From Capitulum mitella (taxonomy: Eukaryota; Arthropoda; Thecostraca; Pollicipedomorpha; Pollicipedidae), in NCBI GenBank assembly GCA_030062745.1, contig CP099849.1:13738144-13802143 (forward strand): a DNA stretch of 64,000 nucleotides, given 5' to 3'. Below, in pieces: positions 24,741 through 34,529 of the stretch. Under the pieces are notes generated by a model. The model was not told where the DNA came from. It was given only the letters and a program-made list of their open reading frames with translations, and searched no databases. The translations under genes and the position numbers were made by a program. Position 1 is the stretch's first letter; the number at the start of each line of letters is the position of its first letter.

Positions 24741-24794
24741 GAAAAAAGTCTGACTGGACCCCATCTTGGTCAAATAACCTTAGCCCAGGTCATG
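24741..24794 (+). repeat. 54-bp direct repeat, left copy
   Basis: The segment from AAAGTCTGACTGGACCCCAT to the CATG at 24794 is repeated, with a handful of changes, at 25201-25254, exactly 460 bases downstream and in the same orientation. The two copies bracket the broken transposon-like reading frame. Confidence 0.85.
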
Positions 24795-25200
24795 TCTGAT
24801 TTCCTTTCTGTGCCCTCTGGGAAGGCTGTGGTTGCCGTTGATTTCTCGGAAAATACAGTTTTACCATACAGGATGAAGTCCAAAGCTATCACTGGGACAC
24901 ATGCCATTGCTACCACTAGGGCTTCTGCTGGATCTCGGACTCAACAAAGCATACAGCTAGTACCGTGCATACACTCATGATACAGTTCATTCTGGAATTA
25001 AGATCAAAGATTCCATGGAGGCTCACGAAATTTTGTACTTTACAGATGGCTGTGCGGCTCAGTATAAGAACAGATACAGTTTGTCAGCCTTTGCCACCAG
25101 GAATTTGGCACTGGGATTTGGTGCGAGGGGCACTTACTTGGTACAGTCCACGGGAGGAAGCCGTGTGAAGGGTGAAAGGGGAGGACAGTGGGTCGCGGCG
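24792..25200 (+). pseudogene. Broken fragment of a transposon-like ORF family (VDFSEN / DGCAAQYKN motifs)
   Basis: Two pieces in different frames make up this relic. The first (24792-24980) encodes AVVAVDFSENTVLP. After a frameshift near 24975 the second reads THDTVHSGIKIK and EILYFTDGCAAQYKN, then ALGFGARGTYLVQSTGG. I know this order, (A)DFSEN ... HDT ... YF(S/T)DG-x2-xQYKN ... FG-x4-HFF-x2-SHG, from repetitive, uncharacterised ORFs in cnidarian and arthropod genomes that behave like mobile elements. The well-conserved Asp residues (DFSEN and TDG) are present. The C-terminal part of the same family is found at 33215-34512. The name of the element class is unknown to me. The frameshift and flanking duplications show it is dead. 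Confidence 0.55.
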
Positions 25201-25254
25201 AAAGAAAGTCTGACTCGACCCCATCTCGGTCTAATAACCTTAGCTTGAGTCATG
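25201..25254 (+). repeat. 54-bp direct repeat, right copy
   Basis: Near copy of 24741-24794: AAAGTCTGACTCGACCCCAT, then CTAATAACCTTAGC, ending in CATG. Differences are scattered single-base changes. Confidence 0.85.
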
Positions 25255-26049
25255 AGGAGGAGGTGGACCTGAGGAGGACCACTCAGGCCTCCTCGAAGTC
25301 CAAGCAGAGGAAATTGTAGACCTGCATGTTCGGAGAACTGGATACAGTGGTGGCAGGGGCATTCCATCACAGATCGACCACAAAAATGCGAAAATATCAA
25401 CCTCAAGTCTGGCATTTCAACAAAAGTTTTTCTATAGAGTTATCAGGTGCTCAGAATTCACTTGGAGGATTTTTAGGTCGATCTGGTGCATAATTTTGGG
25501 CTATGCCGTCTGTAGCTTCATATATAATGGATGCACATACACAGACTTAAAAAACATTTAAAGTGATAATTTTTCAAGTTCACTGTTTCACTCCCTTACC
25601 AAATGGCCGCCAGATATTCCAGTTCATCTTTTTCCCAAATAAGTCCACCTTTATATTGCCTTCCTGAGGCAAAGCCGAACCTCCTTGCGGGAAAAGCGGT
25701 TTTTTACACGGACTTGGCACAAGCAGAAAACAGGAATAAATAAGTAAAGAAATACAATTTCACAGAGCTCCAAATATTCCTGTTTTTACACTTTGAACGA
25801 TGTGTAACACTGATGTATTCGTACCGGTTTTGTAAAACATACAGGCCGCTAAAAAATCCTTACAGCACCGACTTTTCAAAATTGTAGGGACTGTATCTAA
25901 AAAATATGAGTCTGAGCGAGCTGAAAAAAATCTTAGAAATACATCCAGAGCACTAGAAAATCTACAGAAGACTTTATATCAAAATCTGACGCATGGGGGT
26001 ATTATTTCCTCGTTTTGGTGGTTGATCTAAGGTGGAATGCCCCAGGTCT
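25255..26049. other. Intergenic, nothing recognised
   Basis: No gene or repeat recognised. Confidence 0.5.
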
Positions 26050-26475
26050 AGCATCTGAGGTCGTTTTACGTGCAGTGAGGAGCGGCAGATGCGTCGTTTC
26101 GTGACAGCCGTCGGACGGAGCTGTGAGTGTGCATGACAGGGCGGTATTGCGGGACGTCGCCTCCTGCTGCGGTTCGGGCCGCGCCGCTCACGACGACCGC
26201 AGCCGGACGGGCCTCAGCGAGGCCCCTGTCAACGTCCCAGCCGACTACAGCCCCCCCCCTCCACCCACCGAGCACGGAGGAAACGGATCAACGCCTACCA
26301 GTCACGCCGCTCGGCGCGCTCCCGGACCGCTGCCAGATCCAGCGCCTTCCGTGGCGCCTGACGAACCAGGCCTGTCTGCAGTTCCAACATCGTGCAGTGT
26401 ACACACGAAATTAGTTTCAAATACATCAACATATCAAAACCTGCCGCATTTTCCAAACGTCCCGCCGCCCACATA
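26050..26475. promoter_or_regulatory. GC-rich island, possible promoter or exon
   Basis: About 400 bases of GC- and CpG-rich DNA lie between AT-rich flanks. Two overlapping plus-strand frames (26123-26476, 117 codons, and 26127-26414, 95 codons) are Pro/Ala/Thr-rich without a recognisable domain. The first contains a proline run. This may be an exon or a CpG island, and I cannot choose a frame. Confidence 0.25.
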
Positions 26476-27339
26476 GAACCAAAATGCTAGCTTGTCTCTC
26501 ACTATGGTCATACATATGATTCATATGAATGATTGCGATATGATGACAGGCATGCGATTCAGACCCCAATGACTTCTACGACTTTCCTTCTTTGGCTGAC
26601 AGTTTAGTCTTTGCCTCGAGGTAGAGATACACCTAGTTCGTTGCAGTCAATGTACAAAGTCTACGAAAGACCGTCTGTTGCCTATATGGCGTGCAATGTA
26701 AGGGAGTTTGCTAAACAGGGATGGCAACACGATGCGTAGGGCTTCCGACAGGTCGCTGGAGCTTACCGCGCACATTTCCTGTGATTCATTGCAGTAAAAT
26801 CGGGAAATACAATGCATGCAAACAATGCAAAATATTTACGACTACGTGAAATGGGTGATAAGTGATCAGTGAAAAACAATAGCGCCGCTCAAGCATAGGC
26901 CAACTAAATATCTGGTCACACTGTGACACTACCCAAGGCGATTCGTCGGAATAAAAGTTTTTTTTGGCTCCGAGATCTGCCTGATTGGGAGGATCGGACT
27001 AACCAACATCATCTTTGCGAAATTAACCCTTGGGTCCAGCAACACGCAAGTTTGGTGTATTACCAAAACAGAGAAATAATATGTGATCCCTTAATGGCCG
27101 ACGCATGCATGCCAATTGATGTCGAAATGTATGGACTTTTTATAACATAAACGAGTCTTCTGCGTACGTCTCATCCGGAAAAGTAGCAAAAAGACAGTCG
27201 TCAACTGATTTGATGGTGCTGGTGTCCAGTATCATAGAATGAACATACATTTACTAAATGTCGTTTGGGAAGAGTCACATTGGTTCTGGACCTTTGAGAG
27301 AAAACTTGAGTTACATGGACAACAAAGATGGCAAGCCTC
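26476..27339. other. Intergenic, nothing recognised
   Basis: AT-rich, no supported gene. Near 26515 is a 12-base palindrome ATTCATATGAAT. Confidence 0.5.
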
Positions 27340-27790
27340 CAGTTTCAAAGCGCACAGACGCTTTTTGTGCACTTTTACTGCCTCTGCCGTCCGTGCCGCT
27401 CCGTGCGGTGCTCAGCGGCAGTTCTGCTTGCGACTGTTGAGCCCGCCGGCCTTCCTATGTTCTGCAGCCGAGCCGGTTGCAGAGCGTGGGAGACACTGCA
27501 GCTCGCCGGAAACGCAGGGATCCCCTCCCTTGCGCTCCGTACTTGGAGTGAACGTTCACTGCCGCCAGCGCTAGCGGTCAGGTGATGCCGAATAGGGCCG
27601 CTGCTCGGCAGATGAATTCCTGCGGCTGCCCTCTCCCTGGAGCAGGGGTACATACCGGCGCAGGTTGTATCGCGGCTCGACCCTGTACCGGTGTCGGCAC
27701 GCGCTTGCTGAGAGCCCAGGCGCGGGATTTGACCTGAGGATCGTACGAAGTCTGGTGTTCCTGGCGACATGCTGATTGTTGGTGCTGGTT
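27340..27790. promoter_or_regulatory. GC-rich island, possible promoter or exon
   Basis: About 450 bases of raised GC and CpG content. Open frames exist on both strands (longest 131 codons on minus, 27375-27770) but none shows a recognisable domain, and overlapping frames are expected from the composition. It lies about 2.8 kb upstream of the myofilin-like exon and could be one of its 5' non-coding exons or its promoter; there is no direct evidence. Confidence 0.25.
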
Positions 27791-29603
27791 CACAATATCT
27801 TCAAACTAAGGCGTTCTGTGATATATCGTGACCTGGACGACGGAGTGATTGCACATCCGAGAAGTGTGTTGCCAGACTGAAGTCATCGCACGACAGGCTC
27901 ATTTCACTAAATGGTGGCACCGTGGGGACAGTATCGGAGGACACGACTTCTAGAGAAAGAGAAATCACACTGTTTTGTTGTCGGCCACGGTGTTTGAAAC
28001 TTATGCAACCAAAGGTCCGCATTCACGTTTTTGTTTGTGGAAGCGTGGAAACGGATTATTTACGAACGCAACGTTCGACGAAGAGATGCTGGGTAGCAAT
28101 CCTCGACTCTTATGTTGACGAGTGGGTGAGGAATTCGATACTCGTCCACCATTATCTTGGCTGTGTTAGTAAGAGATAATGTGCCTTAATACGCATCCTA
28201 TTGGAAGGGGAACAAAATTTCCCACCACTCCTGCTTTTCTGCGCGTGACATCCGCAGCAACAACGGTAACAGCGATCGAATGCTGAAATTGAATATACCG
28301 TCTACTGAACTCCTAGCACGCCTTCTGTCGTTTCCAGTTTTAAAGTAGGTGGCTATTTTTTTCTCTGCAGTCCGGCGAACTCGGCAGGCCAGTCGCGCAT
28401 TCGATCTGTCGTCGGTGCCGGACGGACGGCTGCAGGCGTTTCGGGCCGTAGGAAGGACATTATGTTGCGTAGGGAACAAGTGCTGCTGGACAACCAGCTA
28501 CAAAACATTGAGGGGAGTGCTTTTTTCACATGTACTCTGTTAGCACTTAGCATTCATATGACCTTTTAGAGATACAGTGGCGCATGCAACCCATTTGTAC
28601 TCATACGCAATTTTATTTTAGACGATTTAACAAAATATCGATTGATGGAACATGAACAGCTAAACAAAACGAAGCAGAGCTAAGAACATAAACAAAGAAC
28701 AACGATATAAACAAAAACAGAACCACTCGCACACGCTGAAATTTTAAATGCTGCGTTTTCTACGTATATTCCTCTTCTTCGCGGGCTTTCTTCAATTTAC
28801 AGCAACAAAACGAGCAACAATCCAATGACCAATAAGAAAATGTGAGAACTTACAGGCACTCCCTGCAGGACTTTCAAAGATATTTTTGTTTTTGAAATAC
28901 GTCCGTTGCGTACAGCTCACAAAGATGAATCTACATATAGTGTATCTATAGACATGGGAAATTTCTGGGCATCAAAGCAAGTGGCGCAGAGTTTCAGTTC
29001 ACCGGCTAAAACTCTTTCTGAATATATTGGTTAAGAAATAAAGCAGTTTGCTCAATATCTGCTGAATTCTGTATGAGGTCTTGGGCAAATCTCGTATTAT
29101 CGTCAATAACTTGGCCTGTCGTGAATCCCGTTTGCACCATCCCTATGACGTTTGGCTAGACATTTTTCACTCAGTTTGCAGACATAAATACAGTTGACAT
29201 GTAGCCTGAATCAAGTACAGAGGATGGTCCGCGTGCCCCCCAACTTAACCCATGGTTTCCGTGGTTCCGGATTCCCAGTTTCCGTAAGCAAACTTTCCGT
29301 GGTGACGAGGGAAGAACGCTGTTTTGCGTATGTCTAGCCCCGTACAGTTAAGGAGCTCTTTTATATTTATCCAAAATGTTAAAAAACAAATATCGAGGAA
29401 AACCATCCGCTCTCGTTATTTTGCCACTGGACATTCTGTTCAGTTCCCTCGTTAGCTCTTCTAAATTAGCGGAGGATCCGGCTTCTCTTTTTGGTTATCA
29501 TACACCTGTTTCATATTGCTATTTACAAGGAAATATTTGGCTTCTGCATACTGATTGCGGGTAGTTAGCCTACGTGATATATATACAGTCCAAAGCCACA
29601 TGT
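27791..29603. other. Intergenic or intronic, nothing recognised
   Basis: No supported gene. A-rich low-complexity DNA near 28650-28730. If the myofilin-like gene has upstream exons, this would be intron. Confidence 0.4.
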
Positions 29604-30300
29604 ATCTTGGGTCAGGTCAATCAAGGTCAACCAAATGAAATAGTAGACATAAAACATTTTGTCTTTTCCTGCAGATCTGTTCATTCGATCTCAATGAAAC
29701 TCCGAGAGGAGTTAGTCTACTAAATAATGTACTTGCCCTGAAGTACTAATGACCAAGGTCACGTCAGTCGAGGTCAACCGGGATCAGGTATTGAAAATGT
29801 AGCACTTGGTAAACGGAATTGTACGAGAACGTAGTAGAGACCTTGACTAAATGATGAACTGAAGTAACTGAAAGCAGAGGGAAGCTAGGTCAGGTCAAAT
29901 AAAGTCGTCGAAGGTCAGTTAGTCAACACGCATTTTCTTCCACATTTGTCCAAATGATGCTAATTACATTTTGTGAAGATCGTTTTGCTGACCTCGGCTG
30001 ACTTCAGACAGCCTCAGATGACCTAATCACTTGTCTTGTAACTTGCGGGTGCATAAGAGTGTCCTGTCTACTAACAAACCACTATATTGTGTTGTACTCC
30101 ATTTTGACAAAATGCAGTTTTTCCAATGAGGAACTGGGTCGACCTCATTTGACCTGGCCAATGTGAACCTCGCTTTGTGCTATTTAGGCTCATCATATAG
30201 GCTTAAGTTGCGATTGGTTGAGTTGAACTGGAGAAAGAAAAGAATGCTACTGATTTGGTTTCTGACCTCGTCTGACCTCGACGGAGTGACCTAGGTCATT
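29604..30300. repeat. Diverged tandem/inverted repeat block packed with AGGTCA hexamers
   Basis: Fourteen exact AGGTCA or TGACCT hexamers occur in under 700 bases. AGGTCA starts at 29614, 29624, 29756, 29771, 29887, 29892 and 29912. TGACCT starts at 29989, 30019, 30150, 30263, 30273 and 30287, with a final AGGTCA at 30293. All seven in the left half point one way and nearly all in the right half the other. They recur about every 140 bases, and flanking words (for example AACCAAAT near 29629 and its complement near 30255) also match in inverted form. At 30287-30298 they form the palindrome TGACCTAGGTCA. AGGTCA is the half-site of nuclear receptors in animals. It may be regulatory for the gene that follows, or simply an old repeat. 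Confidence 0.6.
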
Positions 30301-30552
30301 CAGTTTATCATGGTTGCTGATATGTACCTTTATGTGTAATTCGTTCCTACAAAGTTTTGTCGCAGTTGGTTAAAAGGCCAGAAAAAAGTGGGGCTAAGCA
30401 TTCTCTCCTCCCCCCACAAGTGCGCTTAATTCTGAGGGAGCCACCAGCGCTCCCTATTAACGCCTGCATGGACAACGCCGAGTATGCGGTTTTGTGATGC
30501 AGATAAATGATACTGGCGCGCTGCTTACCATGGTTGGGCATCCATTGATGCA

Positions 30553-30564
30553 TTCTTCTTTCAG
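30553..30564 (+). other. Splice acceptor ahead of the myofilin-like coding exon
   Basis: A pyrimidine tract TTCTTCTTTCAG ends in AG at 30563-30564, 15 bases before the ATG at 30580. This places the coding region in an exon that begins with a short 5' untranslated stretch. Upstream non-coding exon(s) would lie further left. A second AG at 30573-30574 is a possible alternative. Confidence 0.55.
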
Positions 30565-30579
30565 GAGCGTGCAGCGGAT

Positions 30580-31176
30580 ATGTCGTCCTACCGTCGACCG
30601 AAACACCACACGTACGACTACAACTTTAAAGTCGGGGAGAGCAGCTATCGGGACATGCTAGACTACCTGGACCGCAAGGAGGGCCGGCGAGCCGCCAGCC
30701 CACCGCCCGGCAAGAGGACGTTTGCCGAGCGGTTCGCCGAGCGACCAATTTACGGCGAGCTGCCTCCGCTGCAGCTGTACCAGAGCGAGCCGGCCGAGCG
30801 GTGGCCGGCGCCACGGTCCTCGGACACCGAGCGGCGGCCGCGCTTCGCCGACGGCGACGACTTCCTGTCTGGGCGACCGCGACTGGCGCTGGACGATTCG
30901 GCGCGTGACATGGACCCCGAGGAACTGATCGCGTCGATCCGGCGCAACCGTGTGCGGCTGGACCTGGCGGCGCTGGACGCCGACGCCGACGCGGAGGAGG
31001 CAGCGATACTACGCCGACCGTTTCGACTGGCCGCCGACGAGAAGGAGGCGGCCGAGGTCGGTGGCCGGACGACGAACGCCAGTTCACGCTCGCTGGCGTC
31101 CTCCATGCGCAGCAGCTCCGTTTCCAAGCAGATCACCTCGTCCCGCTCTGCTGGCCGCTCCGCCCGCTACGAGTAA
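30580..31176 (+). CDS. Myofilin-like thick-filament muscle protein
   Basis: This 198-codon frame is GC-rich, unlike its flanks, and is probably the whole coding region within one exon. The N-terminus carries a compact aromatic block at residues 9-33 (HHTYDYNFKVGESSYRDM then LDYLDRK), which resembles the conserved start of myofilin, an arthropod protein of striated-muscle thick filaments. Residues 38-145 are rich in Pro, Arg, Asp and Ala and predicted to be disordered. MDPEELIASIRRNRVRLDL at 111-129 may form a helix. The last 30 residues are Ser/Arg-rich (SLASSMRSSSVSKQITSSRS), a plausible phosphorylated tail as in insect muscle proteins. There is no signal peptide or membrane segment. I chose the ATG at 30580 because it directly follows a splice acceptor and begins the conserved block. 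The stop at 31174-31176 lies in the loop of a strong hairpin. Reading frames on the other strand are shadows. The family call is from memory of the motif, so moderate; that it is a real gene is likelier than its name. Confidence 0.6.
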   Translation: MSSYRRPKHHTYDYNFKVGESSYRDMLDYLDRKEGRRAASPPPGKRTFAERFAERPIYGELPPLQLYQSEPAERWPAPRSSDTERRPRFADGDDFLSGRPRLALDDSARDMDPEELIASIRRNRVRLDLAALDADADAEEAAILRRPFRLAADEKEAAEVGGRTTNASSRSLASSMRSSSVSKQITSSRSAGRSARYE

Positions 31177-31189
31177 CGGGCGGAGCGGC
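31154..31189. repeat. Perfect 13-bp GC-rich hairpin with the stop codon in its loop
   Basis: GCCGCTCCGCCCG at 31154-31166 pairs exactly with CGGGCGGAGCGGC at 31177-31189. The 10-base loop (31167-31176) contains the last two sense codons and the TAA stop of the myofilin-like gene. In the mRNA this would be a very stable stem straddling the end of translation. Confidence 0.9.
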
Positions 31190-33214
31190 TCCATCCTATT
31201 CTTTTGCGCCTGTCGAGCCGGTGCAAACCAAGCTGGGAGGCGAGACGGTAGCTTAAGCTTGGGGGTTGATACGAGGGCTCGGCTTCGAATCGAGAACTTG
31301 ACCTGGGATGAAACTTCTGCCGGTGGGAAAGGTCAGGGTTCAACTCGGCGCCATTTGCCTGAAGAGTTAGGTCACGAATGCGGTCATCGTTCAGCATTAA
31401 ACTGCGGTCCTAGTGCGGAAGCATCGAACAGAACAATAGCTCTTCGTAGCAGAAAAGATGTCATTATCTATTAAATGTGGATGTCGTCGGGTCAGGAAGG
31501 AAACCCATTGACTGTCAGAACGGACCCAGAGCATTCTGTGTAATACGAAGGCAGGATAAAAAAGCCGAGTTTATGAAAAGTGTTGCCAAGTTCTTTTTAA
31601 AACCTCTTGATACATTAGCTCTTAAAATCTCACCAACTTTAAGGTCCATTGTCAGTAAAGTGTGACCTTCGGAATGCACTTTAAAAAGTATGATGCTTAA
31701 GCTTCAAAAGCATATTCCCTTCTAGCCTGACGAGGACTTCATCTATCAAGAAGTCCTCAAGTAAGTCACGGGAAATGAAAGATCTTCCCTTAACCATTAT
31801 GTTCTAATACATGGCATGGTTCCCGCCCGCTTCGGTACTTTTTCAAGATTAGTGGTCGACACATTTATGTAATCCGTCCCGTGAAGTGTTTTAGCGAAAA
31901 GATAGAACCTGTCATCCTTTGGGTGATGCTTAGCCGCTTCGTGTCATGCTGTGAGACGAAAGGCATTCTCAGACGCCAGTGGAAGGTCGTTTAACATTAC
32001 GTTTAACATCGATGTGTTAAGAACTCCATGACTCTAGTTTAGCCATATTGGAACCTTTCGTGTGACAACAATACAAAGTTCGTTCATTATTTTTCTTTGT
32101 TATACCGGAACTGAGAGCAGTTCAAGGCACACAAGGAGTACAGTGTGTATGAACATACATTTATGCCTTGATGAATGAATGTCTTCTATCGAAGGTCAGC
32201 AGCTCTGTTTTTATCGTAGCAGTCTTGATTTTGTGTTTCGTATTCAGCACACATTGTCCATGTGTGCTGAAATATGGCATAAGTTTCCCGTCCAAGAAAA
32301 TCATTCGTAATCACATACTGCGGCATCGGAATAAAAATCCAGCGGCCAGTTTTAAAAGGTGGTCACTCATTACTACGTTACTTTCTATGCCTTAAGTATC
32401 TGCATACAACAAACACGGCAAATACGCCACGTCATTTTTACTGAAAATTTTTTATCTTCATGGGAAATGAGGAAAAGTGAGAAAATAGGAATATACGAAA
32501 ATACGAGAACAAGCTTCGTTTTATCATGCCAGCTCTGATTAGTGGCATATATGCTGAATAGAGCGCGAGTTTCCTGTCCATGGAAATCATTCGGAATCCC
32601 ATACTGCGGCAGCTTTACATGCCAAGCTGGCAAGTTTTAAAAAGGTGATCACTCATTACTGCGTTCATAGTGTGGCCCCTTCCTCAACTTTTTTTTGAAA
32701 ATTCATCGGGGCGTGGTGTAGACTAATGCATTTTCATACGCTGAATCCAAATACGACGTTTGAAATTCAGTTTCCGAAAAACGTTTTGCCCGCCCCACCC
32801 CCAAGAAGTTTCTGACGTGATGCAAAATTCAGGTGTCTGGGACCCTGGACGTCATAAACTGTTTGTGAAACAGGTAAATGATATTACATATCAAAAATCA
32901 GCTTTATGTCTTCAGTCTCACGTGAACTGCAACGCGCCTTCGTATTTGGTGGCCCTGCATTATTGCTTAGGAGTTGGTAGGCATGGACTTCCCACGGACG
33001 AGATGACGCTAGCGTCGCGCGCTGCAGCCGAGCGAGCCCGTGCTCTACATACTGGGAGATGGAAAAGCAGGTGAAACTAGTTTGCGTCTACCATTGAAAA
33101 TACAGGGTACGCGCCTCGCCAAAGCTGTATTGGCTAATAATGTCGCTTAACGATCACAGGAATGACAACTACGTTTTTTTCAGAGGAAGGGCACTTATTT
33201 CAAACAGCATACAT
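31190..33214. other. 3' flank of the myofilin-like gene, no further gene recognised
   Basis: Possible polyadenylation hexamers ATTAAA occur near 31396 and 31471, so the transcript may end there; this is weak. A pair of similar segments, containing GGAATCCCATACTGCGGCAG near 32590 and CACATACTGCGGCATCGGAA near 32312, each followed by a TTTTAAA...GGT(G)-CACTCATTACT stretch, indicates a local duplication about 280 bases apart. No other gene seen. Confidence 0.45.
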
Positions 33215-33766
33215 CGAGAAAACGAAAAATATCGACACGTCGAGTAGACAGCGCAGTTACCAGCGTGCTGTTTCGGCCCCGTCGCACGAGTCACTGCAAT
33301 CTGCGCTTCTGGCGCTCACGAAACGCTATTTTGTTTTGAGCCATGTCATCTTGGCGGGCTGCGCCGGCCACTGTGGCGGCCGCGTCAGTGGTCAATTTGA
33401 CCGCCCGCACCGTGGGGTGGGTGTGGCACGGCACGCCAATCCTTAGCGGTGGGTGCCGATCGCCGGTCAGCCACTTCAGGGAGGGCAGCTTCACATCACC
33501 TGCCTGGGCGGCGCACGGCACATCCACCCGATTCCGGTAGCTTTATATATTGCTGCGATTGATTTTAGGGACGTTGAAGCACCGGACTTGGCCGCTGGCT
33601 GGGCGCTGTCTTGCTGACCTTATCAGGTCAACGGCCTCGGCTCTGACCCGCTGAGCCTTATCGCTCAGCATCCCCATCACGATACTCTCTGGATGGGCCA
33701 TCTGCGCGTTCCTCGCGGCGCTGTCTTGAACGACAGTGAGTGCAGGGCCACTTAAATACACAAACT
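33215..33766 (-). pseudogene. Transposon-like ORF relic, C-terminal part, left arm of an inverted pair
   Basis: Reading leftwards from about 33766, the minus strand encodes VYLSGPALTVVQ, then AQMAHPESIVMGML, then AVDLIRSARQRPASGQVRCF and VPKINRS. A stop (TAA at 33545-33543) follows, and then the same frame continues LPSLKWLTGDRH, GVPCHTHPTVRAVKLTTDAA and MAQNKIAFRERQKRRLQ to a TGA at 33293-33291. The order of RxIxxAR, VxxFxVPK and PxHTxxxERxVKxxTEA blocks is that of the C-terminal half of the repetitive ORF family whose N-terminal part lies at 24792-25200. The ER after PCHT is VR here and ER in the other arm. It is broken by the internal stop and has no N-terminal half. Confidence 0.55.
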
Positions 33767-33937
33767 GAGCCAGCCAGCCAGCTGAGATGTACATTGTGCA
33801 TGTCTGATCCTGACCAGAACCCAGAGTTCGTCACGCTGGCTCGGTATGTGGCGTGTGTGTATGTGCCTACAGTGCTTATATTAAACACATGGGGCGCGGT
33901 GCACGCTGCGCACCACCTGGCGGAACAGTTGCGGCGG

Positions 33938-34512
33938 CAGCGCATGTATTTGAGTGGCCGCTCACCCATTGTCGCTCTATACAGAGCTGTCCACAAGCAG
34001 ATGGCCCACGCGGAGAGTATCGTGCTGGGGATTCTGATAACTCTGATAACCCAGAAGGTCAGAGCCTGACTTGACTCGTCGACTTGATAAGGTCAGCAAG
34101 ACAGCGCCCAGCCAGCAGCCAAGTCCGGTACTTCTAGGTTCCTGAAATCAGTCGCAGCAACATGTAAAGCTGCCGGAATCTGGCGGACGTGCGGCACAGC
34201 GCCCAGGCAGGCGATGTGGAGCCGCCGTCCTTGAAGCAGCTGACCGGCGATCAGCTGGAGTAGCTGGAGCAGCACTCACCGCTGAGGAATGGCGTGCCGT
34301 GCCACACCAAGTCCACGGAGCGGCCGGTCAAATTGACCACTGAGGTGGCCGCCGTCGTGGCCGGTGCAGCCCGCCAAGATGGCATGGCTCGAAATAAAAG
34401 AGCGTTTCGCGAGCGCCACAAGCGCAGATTTCAGTGACTTGTCCGACGGGACCGGGACGGCACGCTGAAAACTGCACTGTCTACTTGGTGTGTTGCTACT
34501 TCGCGTTTTCTT
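33938..34512 (+). pseudogene. Transposon-like ORF relic, C-terminal part, right arm of the inverted pair
   Basis: The reverse complement of this segment matches 33215-33766 along its whole length. The plus strand from 33944 encodes MYLSGRSPIVALY, AHAESIVLGIL and, after a frameshift near 34040-34070, PPSLKQLTGDQLE, PLRNGVPCHTKSTERPVKLT and AVVAGAARQDGMARNKRAF. It has stops in frame at 34165-34167 and 34261-34263, and ends RRFQ then TGA at 34435-34437. The first of these stops is at the same site as the stop in the left arm, and the terminal TGA is also shared. The parent was therefore already broken when the pair formed, or both came from the same dead copy. The coding directions diverge from a spacer of about 170 bases. 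Confidence 0.6.
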
Positions 34513-34529
34513 CACTTGTGCTGTTTGAA

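Noticed and set aside
30626..31136. Antisense frames of 153 and 128 codons under the myofilin-like gene, and the plus-strand 174-codon frame at 30950-31474
   Set aside because: Shadows of a GC-rich coding exon. The chosen frame has the splice acceptor and the conserved N-terminal block.
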